DNA of 64,000 nt from Diphasiastrum complanatum (taxonomy: Eukaryota > Streptophyta > Lycopodiopsida > Lycopodiales > Lycopodiaceae), in assembly GCA_029204225.1 (NCBI GenBank), contig CM055114.1, positions 17,711,849 to 17,775,848 on the forward strand. The letters are read 5' to 3'. Every line of letters begins with the position of its first letter. The stretch's first letter is position 1. The translations under genes and the position numbers were made by a program. Positions 34,503-44,982 of this stretch are shown here, one piece after another. The notes beneath the pieces are model-generated. The model worked only from the letters and a program-made list of their open reading frames with translations. It was not told the origin of the DNA and made no database searches.

Positions 34503-36563
34503 GATTGAATTAGCTTTGTAGAGCACGCGGTTTCGCCCGCTATTGTCTTATGCTCTACCGCATTATTGACATGTATATTTTGCTATACTTAATCTGATAA
34601 TAGCTCTTTGTTCTGCGTTCAGATTTGTGTCAATATTGCTATGCTTATTCTTCATTCTGTCTGACTTTTCTTGTTGCTCAATCTGATAATCTAGTTTAGC
34701 GAGTTATTATTAGTCTAGCTGTTGATGACTAATATTTAGTCTTGTCTTTCGTGAATCATTCGTGACTGATTATCAGTTGAGCTCAGTCTAGCTCTTCGCG
34801 AATCATTCGTGACATATAATTTGTCTAGCTGTTTGCAACAAATTATCTTTTTGGTGTTTTATTAACGCTATGTAATCAGAACGACCGTGATTTCTATTAC
34901 TAACGTTCTGTTAGTTTTTGATAGGTGTAGTCATGCTTAGGTAAAGAGTCATATAGCTCATTCTGTTGTGCACAAACACTTTCCGTTCGAGTTCATTCCT
35001 CGTTTGCTTCTTTTTCGTGTTTGTTTTCTTTTCGAGCTATTTTTGTTTCTCACACACGACACACCCTCTTTCTCCAACATATTTGTCACTTTGATCAGAG
35101 GTAGAGCTATGCTACAAATCACGGTGGTAAGCCCTCATAACATTGCGGTGTGGAGGTTTCCATCGTTTCACATAATATATATGATAATGAACATTGAAAT
35201 CACACGCTTGTAGCATGCTGGCAGTGCGCTACAACTGCATGCAAGCCCATGCACTTTAGGTGGGTTGTTTGGTGCACTTTGTATGGCAACTATGTGAGCA
35301 AACTACTCGCTGGAAATGTGCTGACAGCCTAGTGTTGCACTATGCAACCCTTTACATATGTGAGTGGATTGATACTTTTGTGTATGCATGAACTCAATCG
35401 CTAGAACAGCGTTTATCTCACCATCATATTGTGTGTTTGATTGAGCCCATGTTTATAAAAGGTTGCGGCACTTTCAGCGTTGAGAGGGCAGCGATGACCA
35501 AAAACATTTTTTGAGAAGTATTGCATGCCTCTTCAACGATAATACGGTTACTTGGCTGGCTGCCAGCTTGATGCTTTGTATTAAGTAATATGATGGTCAC
35601 CACGAGAGGTATGATTTATGATAGACCAATGGTGAGCAAATTCAATATGACTCTGATTGTAAATAGATCTTCCTACTACGAGCTTGCATCCTGATTCCAA
35701 TATTGGACTCAGATTAAGTTCTTATACAGGTATGCATTCCAAAGAGCATCTTCGTGAAGTTTATATATACGTTTCTGGCATTCCCTTTTCACTAAAAGCA
35801 AACAATATGTTTCGTAATGGGAATATAGTACATTTAGCAATGCTTTTTTATGCTATTATTGTTGTGGCTGAAACTAGACTCGAAAAACCTCTACTACCAG
35901 TCTCTGAAGGAAGGATTGTTCATAAACAAATATGGCTTACTCACAAGACTCTCATGCGACATCTATTCATGTTAGTATAGTGAAACTTTACCTCCTGTGT
36001 TAGTTTACGAAAAAGGTAATGGAGTACAAATTTGGAAGCATTCATGTGTAGGATTGGTTATGACAAATGGTAATGGCATAACTTATAACGGTATTGCTTA
36101 AACTCTCATGTTTTGCCCTCTTGGTTAGCAATGATAAACATACATATATAAGCCCGGACTATGCAAATTATGACCGAATTTTTTTTACAATAAAAGAATT
36201 GTAAGAACAAGAATACAAGTATTGATAACCTTTACCTTACAAGGATTCATAGGCTAACAAAGACTTCTTTTCTTTTTTTCATGGTTTAGTCCTCAGGTTG
36301 GTCTCAGGATGTTGTTGATCTTGGTTACGGGGAGCCCCTTTCTCCCCCTAATTGATTCATACAAACTTTAATCTGTTGTATGAAAAGAGTTGTGATGTTG
36401 CATAGTCTTATTATTGGAAATGATCGTGCTACCTGTAATGCTGCTGGGCCAGAAGATAAACTGCTATGTATGATTGATCTCTTGGATAACTTACACTGGG
36501 TAGACTGGATTCTGTCCTTGCGAAATGTTGAAACAACCAGAAGTTATTCAACAGCGCAGTAGC
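34503..36563. other. Unrecognised 2-kb stretch
   Basis: No retrotransposon domain is recognisable. 'cgaatcattcgtgac' occurs near 34753 and 34799, and 'gtctagctgtt' twice nearby. These may be LTR U5 or leader sequence. A small plus-strand ORF lies at 35684-35980 (separate entry). The rest shows no gene that I can support. Confidence 0.5.
35684..35980 (+). CDS. Hypothetical 98-aa ORF, unrecognised
   Basis: The start codon is ATG; residues include LSSYTGMHSKEHLREVYIYV and a hydrophobic stretch (HLAMLFYAIIVVAETR). A second in-phase-looking stretch follows around 35990-36100 (LVYEKGNGVQIWKHSCVGL) after a stop and frame change. It could be the relic of a longer coding region. No family is recognised and there is no supporting context. 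Confidence 0.25.
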   Translation: MHPDSNIGLRLSSYTGMHSKEHLREVYIYVSGIPFSLKANNMFRNGNIVHLAMLFYAIIVVAETRLEKPLLPVSEGRIVHKQIWLTHKTLMRHLFMLV

Positions 36564-37007
36564 CTAAATGATGGGTTCCATGATAGCTTCTATCAGGTTA
36601 ACCATTGTTAGTCTGGATGGGGATTTCTGGTGTGGTTTGGTGTTGAAAGGTTTGATCAAAGCTTTGGCGTGGCGATGGGAGATGGGTTGACGATCACCGG
36701 ACATAATGCCAACAGTGACCATCGAGTCAGCATTAATCCTGACCTTGTACGTGGTACCTTGGTACAGGAAGTGAAAACGAGCCTTGTCCTCGTACCAGGT
36801 GGCGTAAGTGTGAAGGGCGAGGCCCATGTTAATCTCAGAATGGAAGAGCGCTGGATAAAAACCCATTGCTACAAGGAGTGGGCCGGCTGTCTGCAGCCAT
36901 GGTTGGATCAGAGTGTCAGAGGGTAGAGGCCAAATCTGCGTGGCCTTGGGGATGTCATGCTGGATCACCTGTTTGGTGCCAGAGTCTTCAAAGGATGAGG
37001 AGGCCAT
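36564..37007 (-). CDS. N-terminal domain of gypsy T aORF, copy K
   Basis: The ATG at 37007 (MASSSFEDSGTKQ) opens 147 codons to a stop at 36564. The pattern HTYATWYEDKARFHFLYQGTTYKVRINADSMVTVGI resembles the N-terminal domain of proteins annotated as Athila ORF1 / putative plant transposon protein (a 'VxxFYxN...VRGxxVxxxxxxI' layout); this is inferred from layout, not from a search. The 5' UTR is about 230 bases and a TATA box stands at 37269-37276. The coiled-coil half, seen in copy J, is missing because the element is cut at 36563. It lies downstream of integrase on the same strand. Confidence 0.55.
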   Translation of the reverse strand: MASSSFEDSGTKQVIQHDIPKATQIWPLPSDTLIQPWLQTAGPLLVAMGFYPALFHSEINMGLALHTYATWYEDKARFHFLYQGTTYKVRINADSMVTVGIMSGDRQPISHRHAKALIKPFNTKPHQKSPSRLTMVNLIEAIMEPII

Positions 37008-37268
37008 GTTAGCAATGATGATTAGTGGTCGAAAAAGTCAGAAAAGTAGAAAAAATGGTGAAAAATGGAAAAAGATGTGGAAACAGTAGAAAACTGAGAA
37101 TAATGAGTGTTCGAGGACAATGATTGTAGTTTAGAGCACAGATCGGTGTTTAATATGAGCAGATGACAACTGGTAGGAAGTTTGGTTGAAAACAAAAAAC
37201 TTGGAAATTTCAGTGAAAATTTCGGCAGAGCTTCGCTAGCAAAGGTGACAAATGACTCAAATTCAGCC

Positions 37269-37276
37269 CTTATATA
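37269..37276 (-). promoter_or_regulatory. TATA box upstream of aORF copy K
   Basis: TATATAAG on the minus strand, 262 bases before the aORF ATG, within a block conserved with copy J. It lies between pol and aORF, where no LTR promoter exists, so an internal transcription start is plausible. Confidence 0.55.
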
Positions 37277-38094
37277 GCAGAATTTAGAGTGCGTATCAGG
37301 TGAAATCCACTTTCCCTTGTTCAGTTCTATCCAAATTTTGGCAGACACCTTTTCACAAAATTCTAAGACCTCAGAAAAATTTGTGAGAGTTCAGAAGGTG
37401 ATTTGACTGCTATGTGAAGGTTCTACGAGGGTTCAGGCTGTCTTCAACTCTCGTAGGAAGTGATCTCTCGCACAACTTGTTTCTGTGATTGATTTTCAAG
37501 ATCAGACCATGTAGGCAGGCTAAGTTCACTGCTCTGATTCCATTTAGGCACCTTGCGAGAGTTGGTAAGATGATCTTGATGCTCTGCGAGGGTTCTGAAA
37601 ATTCTACTTCTGAGAACTCTCGCATACACTAAAAAATGATGATTCCTCCATCAGGAACTCTCGCAAAGATTTTCATGGATGCATCTAGGTCAGATCTGGT
37701 GACTATCCAATTTTCAAGAGCTATCTCCCAAGGGATCTCAAAAAATCATGAAAAAAGTGCTCTTTTAGAGTGTTTTTTGATGAGATCTTGAGAGTTTCTG
37801 ATTTTTAACTTTCGTAAACTGGTAATCAGCTTCATCCAGGCTTGATCTGACTGTTGGTAGTGCTTTGAAAATTTTGATGAATTTTTGGTAGTAGATCCAT
37901 CAGTCAATCTGATGATCTGCTTCCTTTTTTATCCTATCAGGATCTAGATCCTCCTTGGATTCTGATGGATTTCTTCGATCTTGCTAGATCTGGCTGAATC
38001 TTGATGGATTTAGTTTGATTTGGCTTGATCTCCTTAGATCTAGCGGTGATGGCTGAGCAAATTAGCTTTTTGTAACGTGCCACCCCCAATCTGG
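37277..38094 (-). other. pol-aORF spacer of gypsy T copy K
   Basis: Homologous to the copy J spacer. The CTCTCGCA/TGCGAG motif array spans about 37385-37680 (for example 37446, 37464, 37555, 37585, 37615 and 37660). From 37900 to 38050 it is rich in 'gatct/tagatc' repeats. No coding sequence is seen. Confidence 0.7.
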
Positions 38095-38330
38095 TCTCAT
38101 GAGAAAGAATACATCGTCAAAGAATTCCGTCTGGACCTCTTCGGTACAACTGGCCGGCAATCAGCTGATAAGGTCTAGCCTTCAAGATCAATTTTCGTTG
38201 TTCCGCCTTTGGTAGTGATTTGTCTGGTTGGCCCCGCATTAGATATTCAACAATGCGGAAGCCCATTCTGGTACTGTATCCACGTAAAATAAGGCAGCAT
38301 CTGCCAGTTCATCGTCGGGTTGAGAACAAG
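38095..38330 (-). pseudogene. Gypsy T RNase H-integrase junction fragment
   Basis: It matches 26920-27150 of copy B: 'DDELADAALFYVDTVPEWAS', then the region before the integrase zinc finger. On its right it is cut into a copia LTR fragment, and on its left it is joined to the spacer, so the integrase core is deleted. Confidence 0.75.
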
Positions 38331-38938
38331 AAAAAAACAGTTTAGATCCAACCAAGCATGAGATAGCTACAAAATTTTGGTTCTTCATTACTTTGTGAAT
38401 GAGGATGATATGTACATATATAGGAGAGCCAAAATTCATGGTACTCCTTGCATTCAATTGCACATCCTACACCTATTCAAGTGCAAACAACTATTAACTT
38501 GACACCTAACTGCTAGCATGCACAGGTTGCACCTAACTTCTACCTACTTTTTCCAAATGGCAATTTCTCAGCTAGCCATGTACAAATCTACATGCATGTG
38601 TCCATTAGAGTGATTGCATGCTTTGCATGTCACTATGGAAACTTAGGACATTATGCATTTATTGTGGCTCGAGTTTCTACAAGGTCATAATTGACCAATT
38701 CCATGTGAATCTCTATATGCATGTCAAACTGGACATTGTCAACATTATTGCATATCATACTAGACCAACTAGACTTTATGCATGTCACTGGAATTTGATC
38801 TATCTAACCCAAACTCGCTCTATTCTACAAGGATATGTGCTCAATTCACATACCTTGGATATGTACAACATATTTACATGGGTAGGATCCCCCAAACATT
38901 AACAACATATGATAGATATGCTTTACAATTTTTAACAT
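38331..38938 (-). mobile_element. Truncated copia LTR fragment inside gypsy C
   Basis: It shares blocks with the copia A LTR (gagatagctacaaaa, ttcttcatta, catgcatgtgtccat) and ends ...caatttttaaca against gypsy protease-linker sequence. No internal sequence is present. The gypsy RT and most of RNase H that should lie here are gone. It is probably what remains after insertion followed by deletion. Confidence 0.65.
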
Positions 38939-39201
38939 CCAACACCTTCTTTTTGCCCTTTTTTGTCATTTTGGTGGGTTCATCCTTGTTGTCTTTCTTC
39001 GGGACTGTTGTGACATTTGCCTCATGGTTGCGAATATCAACGTCTACTGTAGCTATTGCCTCTTCAGGTAGGTCACTCCATCGGATCACCTGGTTGTAGC
39101 GTTGCTTCAACTGATTCTTCTTATTCGTAGGTGCCTTGGGTGGATCGATCCTTGACACTTTCGCCATAGCAGACCTTTGTGGTGGTTGAGCTGGTACCTT
39201 C
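38939..39201 (-). pseudogene. Gypsy C protease-RT linker, left of the copia Y insertion
   Basis: The minus frame MAKVSRIDPPKAPTNKKNQ...WSDLPEEAIATVDVDIRNHEAN continues the gypsy C frame at 45638 on and matches copy B at 28860-29090. It ends in the TSD ccttc (39197-39201). Confidence 0.85.
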
Positions 39202-39856
39202 TGTGAAAATTGTCAACATTTCCTAGCTAGTTTGAGGCCTAAATTGGCTAAAATTGTAAATAGTTTTGGTTCTGGAGTTTCACACGTGTGAACCAGGCCA
39301 CAATGTTTTTATTTACTGTATTTTTTCAGTATGATGAAGTGTCAAACTTCATACCCTTCAAAATGAGACCATTTTGATGTATTTTGGTCATATAAGCCAT
39401 TTTTAGCTATTTTTCCTATATAGGGAATATCTAGGGTCAAGTACCTTCTAGAGAGAGGAGAGAGAGTCATCTTCCTCATCCATAAATAGTAGGGAAGTCG
39501 TGGAGAACAGGTTGGAAAAACCTTTTGTATGCTTCATTGAGATCAATAGATCATTGTCATTGTTTCTTCCTCCATTGAGAGCATTGTTGTGTGTATTGTC
39601 TTCAAGCTATTGTGTATGATCTTAGGTGCTTTCCAAAAGTGGTAGGCTGATGTATTATGGACTGTATAATGCTATTTTGGGCCGCACTTGATGTTTATGG
39701 AAGTTTCCATTTGTGATAAATGCTTTTTGATCAAGTTCTTTGCATTCTAGGTAGCATAGAATGTGTTGCCAATTCCTAGCTTATGTAGTTTGGAGTGCAA
39801 GCATTCAAGCCAATGATCTTGGAGTTTAGATCCACTTAGGATCTGTATTTTTCACA
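39202..39856 (+). mobile_element. 5' LTR of copia Y
   Basis: TGTGAAAATTG...TTTTTCACA, 655 bp. It contains the perfect palindrome TTCACACGTGTGAA (39279-39292) with a CACGTG core and a TATA-like tatatagg near 39420, followed by an agagagaggagag purine stretch. Confidence 0.97.
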
Positions 39857-39868
39857 TGGTATCAGAGC
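39857..39868 (+). promoter_or_regulatory. Primer-binding site of copia Y, tRNA-iMet type
   Basis: tggtatcagagc directly follows the LTR CA terminus. It is complementary to the initiator tRNA-Met 3' end. Confidence 0.95.
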
Positions 39869-40371
39869 TGGTTGGCTTCTATTTACAGTAAGTATTCCAT
39901 TTTTGGTGATATTTGGATGTTTGATCAAGTTCTAGCATGATTTTGCATTGCTTTGTTGATCAAATCTTACTAACCTTTGTTTTGTGAGTTGAACTTGTGG
40001 ATCAAAAGCATATTTCAGGTCTATTGAAGATCAAAGGCTGAAAAGAAACTATTTTGGATCAGATCATAACACCTAATCATTTGTGATTGTGAGGCTTGTG
40101 CATATTCAATACTAACAATGTTCTTTTCAATCCTATTGTTGACAATCTCCATTCTTGGATGAACACTCTCCTTAAGTGGATGAAACTTTTCCTTAAGTGG
40201 ATGACAAATGCTCTTTTGAGTGAGTTGTAATTCTCCTAAAGGCTGAGCAAAGCTCCCATTTGGATGAAAGATCCCCTTTTTTGGGTGAACATATTGTAAG
40301 CTCCATTGTGAAGAGCATATTGTAAAGATTGTCATCAATTTTGGCATAAATTTTGGTGTACTTTGTTGAGC

Positions 40372-40915
40372 ATGTAAGTAACTCTCCTTATGTAATTTGA
40401 TTGGAGCATTTGCTGGAAGGTGTTAACCATTATGCAAGTGTGTTTTCAGGTTCTTAACAGGTTGAGGAACATTCTCATGTGAAGTGATCTTAGATCTACA
40501 TCTAAACACCAAGATTTGACAAGATAGTGAAGCTAGTCTTGTGATTCACTAAGTGTGCTCATTCATTCACCTCTAAATCTTGTATTTATCACTTGCTGGA
40601 GTTTATAAACTTTTAGAAGTGTGGTTTACATGTGGTTTTACAGGTTGAATCAATATCTTAGTGTGTTGATCATATGTTGATCAAGTTTGTTCATTACTAG
40701 GTAATCTTGGCATCCTAGTTTTGGGTATTTTCTAAGAATGCAAGTAACTCTTCACACCATAACTTGATTTGGTCACTTGCTGGAAAGTTTGAGAGCTTAA
40801 GCAAGAGTGTGTTCAGGTTGGTTTGATTTTGTAATCCATTCTTAGTGTGTGCAAAGTGTTGCATGTGTTTCAATCTTCCTTTCTATGCTTGGAAACCATC
40901 TAGGTTCAAGATAGA
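40372..40915 (+). repeat. Three diverged ~184-bp repeats in the copia Y leader
   Basis: The anchor 'tgctgga' recurs at 40411, 40594 and 40778, spaced 183 and 184 bases. Each unit has a 'ttg/cacttgctgga' block and then a 'gtgtgttttcaggtt'-like block. The first and third units also share '(g)caagtaactct'. The leader between PBS and ATG is 1160 bases and has no long sense ORF. A shorter 'ccttaagtggatga' repeat lies near 40150-40210. Confidence 0.65.
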
Positions 40916-41028
40916 AGTGTTTTAGGGTCCTAAATCTTCATAGATCTCTTTATCTATCATTTGTTGAGAGAAAAGTGAGTGCTAAGTGCTTTAGGACAGA
41001 ACCTAAAAGTTGAAGAAACATTAGAATC

Positions 41029-44000
41029 ATGGCTTCCAATGGTGGGATCATGCTAGAGTCTAGTGAAAGGTTGAGTTCATCAAACTACTCTACTTGGAAA
41101 GTGAGGATGGAGTCCTTACTTGAGTTGAATGAACTCATGGACATAGTTGCAGAAATTGAAGAGAGACCTCTCACACTTCAAGAGCAACAAAGGTTTGATA
41201 AGAAGGCCAAAAGGGCTCTTCATATCATTAAAATGAATGTTACAAATGAACTTCTCAAGGAAGTTGGAAAGTGTCAAAGTGCAAGTGAGGCATGGAATGC
41301 CTTAAAGAAGCTCTTTGAATCAAAGTCCACATCTAGGGTATTGACCCTAAGGAGACAAATATTTTCTAGTAGGCAAAGAGAGGGTGAAAGTGCTCATGCA
41401 TTTATCTTGAGAGTTAAGTCCCTAAGTGATGATTTAGCATGCATTGATGAGAACATAAAAGATGGTGAAATAGTCCAAGTTATGTTGAATGGTTTGCTAA
41501 ATGAACATGCTAACCTTGTGCAAAGTTTTGCCATTCAAAGAGTCTTGCCAAGTGTGGTTGACTTGCAAGAAATCTTATTGGCTGAAGAACATAGGTTGCA
41601 ATCAAAGCTTGATGGTGCATCCTTGCAAGGTGGAGGTGAAGAGGCTTTCTTCACAAAAGGCAAATTCAAGGGCAAAGGTAAAGGCAAAGGGAAATGGTCC
41701 AAAGGTGGTAACTTTGATCATGATGATCACTCTTCCTCTTCCTCTTCTACTAAGAACAATAAGTCAAAGTTCAAGTGCTTTTATTGTGGGATAAAAGGTC
41801 ATTTTGCAAATGAATGTTATAAGAAGAAAAGAGAGCAAGGAGAGAGGCAAGGAAATCTTACAATAGATGAGGAAGAACATAACACATGTGAATCACTTGT
41901 TATGACTTCAAGTTTGTTAGCCAACATAGATGATAATGATCCTTGGTGGATTGATAGTGGAGCCTCATCTCACATGACAAGACATAAGGAATACTTTACA
42001 TCCTTATTGTCTTATGAGGGAGAAGGTAACATCATCTACACTGCAAATGATGGTCAATGTGACATCAAAGGCATAGGCACTATTCCTATTTCCCTTTCAA
42101 CAAATAGGAAAGCAAATCTTGAAAATGTCTTGTACATTCCTTCAATCACTAAGAATTTGCTTAGTGTAAGTCAAATGATTGACAAAGGACTTGATGTGGA
42201 GTTCATTGGAGATGCATGTTTGATAAGTAAATGTGGATCCTTGATTGCTCAAGGTAGGAGGCATGGTAAACTTTTCAAGCTTGATGCATGTGTGATCTCT
42301 AATCATGAAGGATGTATGGCTAGGGAGCAATTGACAAACCAAGAAGTTTGGCACAAGAGGTTGGGCCATCCCAACTTCAAATCTTTGGAGGTAATGGCAA
42401 AGAAAGAGCTTGTTCTTGGTCTCCCTAAAAGTCTTGTTGCAAACAATAGTGTTTGTGAACATTGTGCCTTGTCCAAATCTCATAGACTTGCTTATTCTAG
42501 ATCTACTTCTAGATCTAAAGAAGCTTTTCAACTTGTGCATTCTGATATTCATTCTTCTAGTACAACTAGCAATGGTGGGGCAAAGATGTATGCAACTTTC
42601 ATTGATGACTTTAGTAGGTATACTTGGATCTATCTTCTTAAAAGTAAGGATGAAGTGTTTGCTGCATTTGTCAAGTTCAAGAATGAAATGGAAAACCAAT
42701 TCAATACAAAGATCAAATGCTTAAGATCTGATAATGGAGGGGAATACACCTCAAATAGGTTCAAAGACTTTTGTATAGCACATGGGATTAAGAGGGAGAT
42801 GTCTAGTCCTAGGACTCCACAACAGAATGGAGTGGCCGAGAGGAAGAATAGAACCCTTTGTGAATGTGCCAAGGCAATGAGACTACATGCTAATCTTGCT
42901 AAGTCTTTTTGGGGGGAAGCTTTAGCATGTGCTAACTACCTATGTAATAGATGGACAAGTGCTTCCTTGGATGGTAAAACTCCTCATGAGGTTCTTTATG
43001 GTAGAAGGCCGAGTGTCAAGCATTGTAGGATCTTTGGATGTACATGTTTTGTCAATATCACACTTGATGATAGAACTAAAGAAGATCCTTCATCAAAGAA
43101 GGGTGTGTTTGTTGGCTATAGTGAAGTAAGCAAGGCTTACAAAGTGTACATTCCTTCTACAAAGAAAGTTGTCATAAGTAGGGATGTCATCTTTCATGAA
43201 GAGAATGTTTCCAATGTTGTTGATGTTGATGTCGATGTGCCTACTAATCATCATGATGTGCAAGATGTCTTGGATGAAGATGGAGATGCCACTCCAAAGC
43301 AAACTTCAAGGAAGACTCAAAGGCAAAGGGCTAAGCCATCAAGGCTAACCTATGATGAAAAAGGAAAGCAAGTGGTGGACAACTCTAACTTTGCTTTTCT
43401 TACCTCTTTTGATGAACCAACTTGTGTAGGTGAAGCAATTCAAAAGAAGGAATGGATCCAAGCCATGGATCATGAGCATCAAGCACTCATCAAAAGCAAC
43501 ACATGGAGGTTGGTAAAGCTTCCAAAGGACAAGAAGGCAATTGGTTGTAAGTGGATCTTCAAGATCAAGACAAATCAAGATGGATCAATCAACAAGTACA
43601 AGGCAAGGTTGGTGGCAAAGGGGTATGCTCAAGAATATGGTATTGACTATGATGAGACCTTTGCACCCATGGCAAAGATGGTAACTATTCGAATCCTAAT
43701 CTCTCTTGCAACTCTTTATGATTGGGATATGTGGCAAATGGATGTTACTAATGCCTTCTTGAATGGTGATCTTGAAGAAGATATTTACATGGAGCAACCC
43801 GAGGGCTATGTTTCACATGATGAGCCTAATCATGTGTGCTATCTCCAAAAGAGTTTGTATGGGCTAAAGCAAGCACCAAGGAGTTGGTATGCTAAGCTCA
43901 ATTCCTTCTTACTTTCTCAAAACTTTGTTATGAGTGAGTATGATCATTCTCTCTACTTTAGATTGAATGAAAATGATATCACTTTACTTTTGATCTATGT

Positions 44001-44982
44001 TGATGACATTATCTTAAGTGGTGGTAACAATCTAGATATAGATGAAATCAAGATGGCACTCAAAAGAGAGTTTGAAATTCAAGATCTTGGTAAACTTCAT
44101 TATATCTTAGGAATAGAGATTATTAGAACTTCTAAATCTACATTCATATGTCAAGAAAAGTATGTTAACTCTATTCTAAAAAGGTTTCATATGGAAGATT
44201 GTAAAGTTGTTTCTACTCCTATGGAATCAAATGTAAAGCTAACTACAAGAAGTAATGAAAGATCCTTCAAGGACATTACTCTCTATAGAAAGCTAATAGG
44301 ATCTCTTATATGGTTAACCATCACAAGACCTGATCTAAGCTTTGTGGTTGGTAAACTAAGTCAATTTATGCAAGATCCTAGTGAGGCTCATTGGAAGCTA
44401 GGAAAGAGAGTACTTAGATACATCTCGGGATCTAGAGATTTTGGCATCTTGTATGGAGGTACTACACCTAACCTTTGTGGATTTTCAGATTCAGATTTTG
44501 CAGGTGATCAAATGGATAGGAAGTCAACAAGTGCCTTTGCAATCTATCTTGGAGATGGAGTGGTCTCATGGCTATCAAAGAAGCAACCAACTATCTCTCT
44601 ATCTTCCACCGAAGCCGAGTACAAGGCATTAACAACATGCACCAAGGAGATTCTTTGGATCAAGAGGATGTTATTGGATCTTCACTTGCTGGAACCAGAG
44701 AAGACTCCAATCATACTTTGTGATAACCTTTCAGCCCAAAGCTTGGCAAGCAATCCTGTTTTTCATGCAAGGAGCAAGCACATTGAGATTGCTCACCATT
44801 TTGTGAGAGATCAAGTCATTGCCAAAGAGGTGGAGCTTCAACATGTCTCTTCAAAGGAGTGTGTGGCTGATATCTTCACCAAACCATTGGGAAAGGACCT
44901 ATATTTAATGCATAGATCTAATCTTGGAATGTGCTCAAAGACTATGTTGAAACTAGCATCCAATGTTGAAGAGGGAGTGTGA
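41029..44982 (+). CDS. Copia Y gag-pol polyprotein, 1317 aa
   Basis: ATG MASNGGIMLESSERLSSSNYS begins the gag domain (about residues 1-230), followed by a basic GKGKGKGK stretch. CCHC knuckle CFYCGIKGHFANEC near residue 250. Protease WWIDSGASSHM near 308. Integrase zinc region HKRLGHPNF...CEHCALSKSH near 445-480; core triad D506, D568, E604 (DD35E). RT has QMDVTNAFLNG, YGLKQAPRSWY and catalytic YVDD at 990-993. RNase H has SDSDFAGD near 1155, SLSSTEAEYKAL and CDNLSAQSLA. All key residues are present. The stop TGA overlaps the first bases of the 3' LTR. A gag-pol fused in one frame is usual for copia. No env-like ORF follows. Confidence 0.97.
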   Translation: MASNGGIMLESSERLSSSNYSTWKVRMESLLELNELMDIVAEIEERPLTLQEQQRFDKKAKRALHIIKMNVTNELLKEVGKCQSASEAWNALKKLFESKSTSRVLTLRRQIFSSRQREGESAHAFILRVKSLSDDLACIDENIKDGEIVQVMLNGLLNEHANLVQSFAIQRVLPSVVDLQEILLAEEHRLQSKLDGASLQGGGEEAFFTKGKFKGKGKGKGKWSKGGNFDHDDHSSSSSSTKNNKSKFKCFYCGIKGHFANECYKKKREQGERQGNLTIDEEEHNTCESLVMTSSLLANIDDNDPWWIDSGASSHMTRHKEYFTSLLSYEGEGNIIYTANDGQCDIKGIGTIPISLSTNRKANLENVLYIPSITKNLLSVSQMIDKGLDVEFIGDACLISKCGSLIAQGRRHGKLFKLDACVISNHEGCMAREQLTNQEVWHKRLGHPNFKSLEVMAKKELVLGLPKSLVANNSVCEHCALSKSHRLAYSRSTSRSKEAFQLVHSDIHSSSTTSNGGAKMYATFIDDFSRYTWIYLLKSKDEVFAAFVKFKNEMENQFNTKIKCLRSDNGGEYTSNRFKDFCIAHGIKREMSSPRTPQQNGVAERKNRTLCECAKAMRLHANLAKSFWGEALACANYLCNRWTSASLDGKTPHEVLYGRRPSVKHCRIFGCTCFVNITLDDRTKEDPSSKKGVFVGYSEVSKAYKVYIPSTKKVVISRDVIFHEENVSNVVDVDVDVPTNHHDVQDVLDEDGDATPKQTSRKTQRQRAKPSRLTYDEKGKQVVDNSNFAFLTSFDEPTCVGEAIQKKEWIQAMDHEHQALIKSNTWRLVKLPKDKKAIGCKWIFKIKTNQDGSINKYKARLVAKGYAQEYGIDYDETFAPMAKMVTIRILISLATLYDWDMWQMDVTNAFLNGDLEEDIYMEQPEGYVSHDEPNHVCYLQKSLYGLKQAPRSWYAKLNSFLLSQNFVMSEYDHSLYFRLNENDITLLLIYVDDIILSGGNNLDIDEIKMALKREFEIQDLGKLHYILGIEIIRTSKSTFICQEKYVNSILKRFHMEDCKVVSTPMESNVKLTTRSNERSFKDITLYRKLIGSLIWLTITRPDLSFVVGKLSQFMQDPSEAHWKLGKRVLRYISGSRDFGILYGGTTPNLCGFSDSDFAGDQMDRKSTSAFAIYLGDGVVSWLSKKQPTISLSSTEAEYKALTTCTKEILWIKRMLLDLHLLEPEKTPIILCDNLSAQSLASNPVFHARSKHIEIAHHFVRDQVIAKEVELQHVSSKECVADIFTKPLGKDLYLMHRSNLGMCSKTMLKLASNVEEGV

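Noticed and set aside
35684-35980. Organellar or host protein gene
   Set aside because: I could not match it to any plastid, mitochondrial or nuclear family, and the frame breaks soon after.
39857-39868. Possible tRNA-Met gene fragment (tggtatcagagc)
   Set aside because: It is only the 12-base primer-binding site next to the LTR end; no tRNA body is present.
40021-40347. Minus-strand ORF in the copia Y leader
   Set aside because: It arises from a short internal repeat (ccttaagtggatga) read backwards. No start context and no homology.
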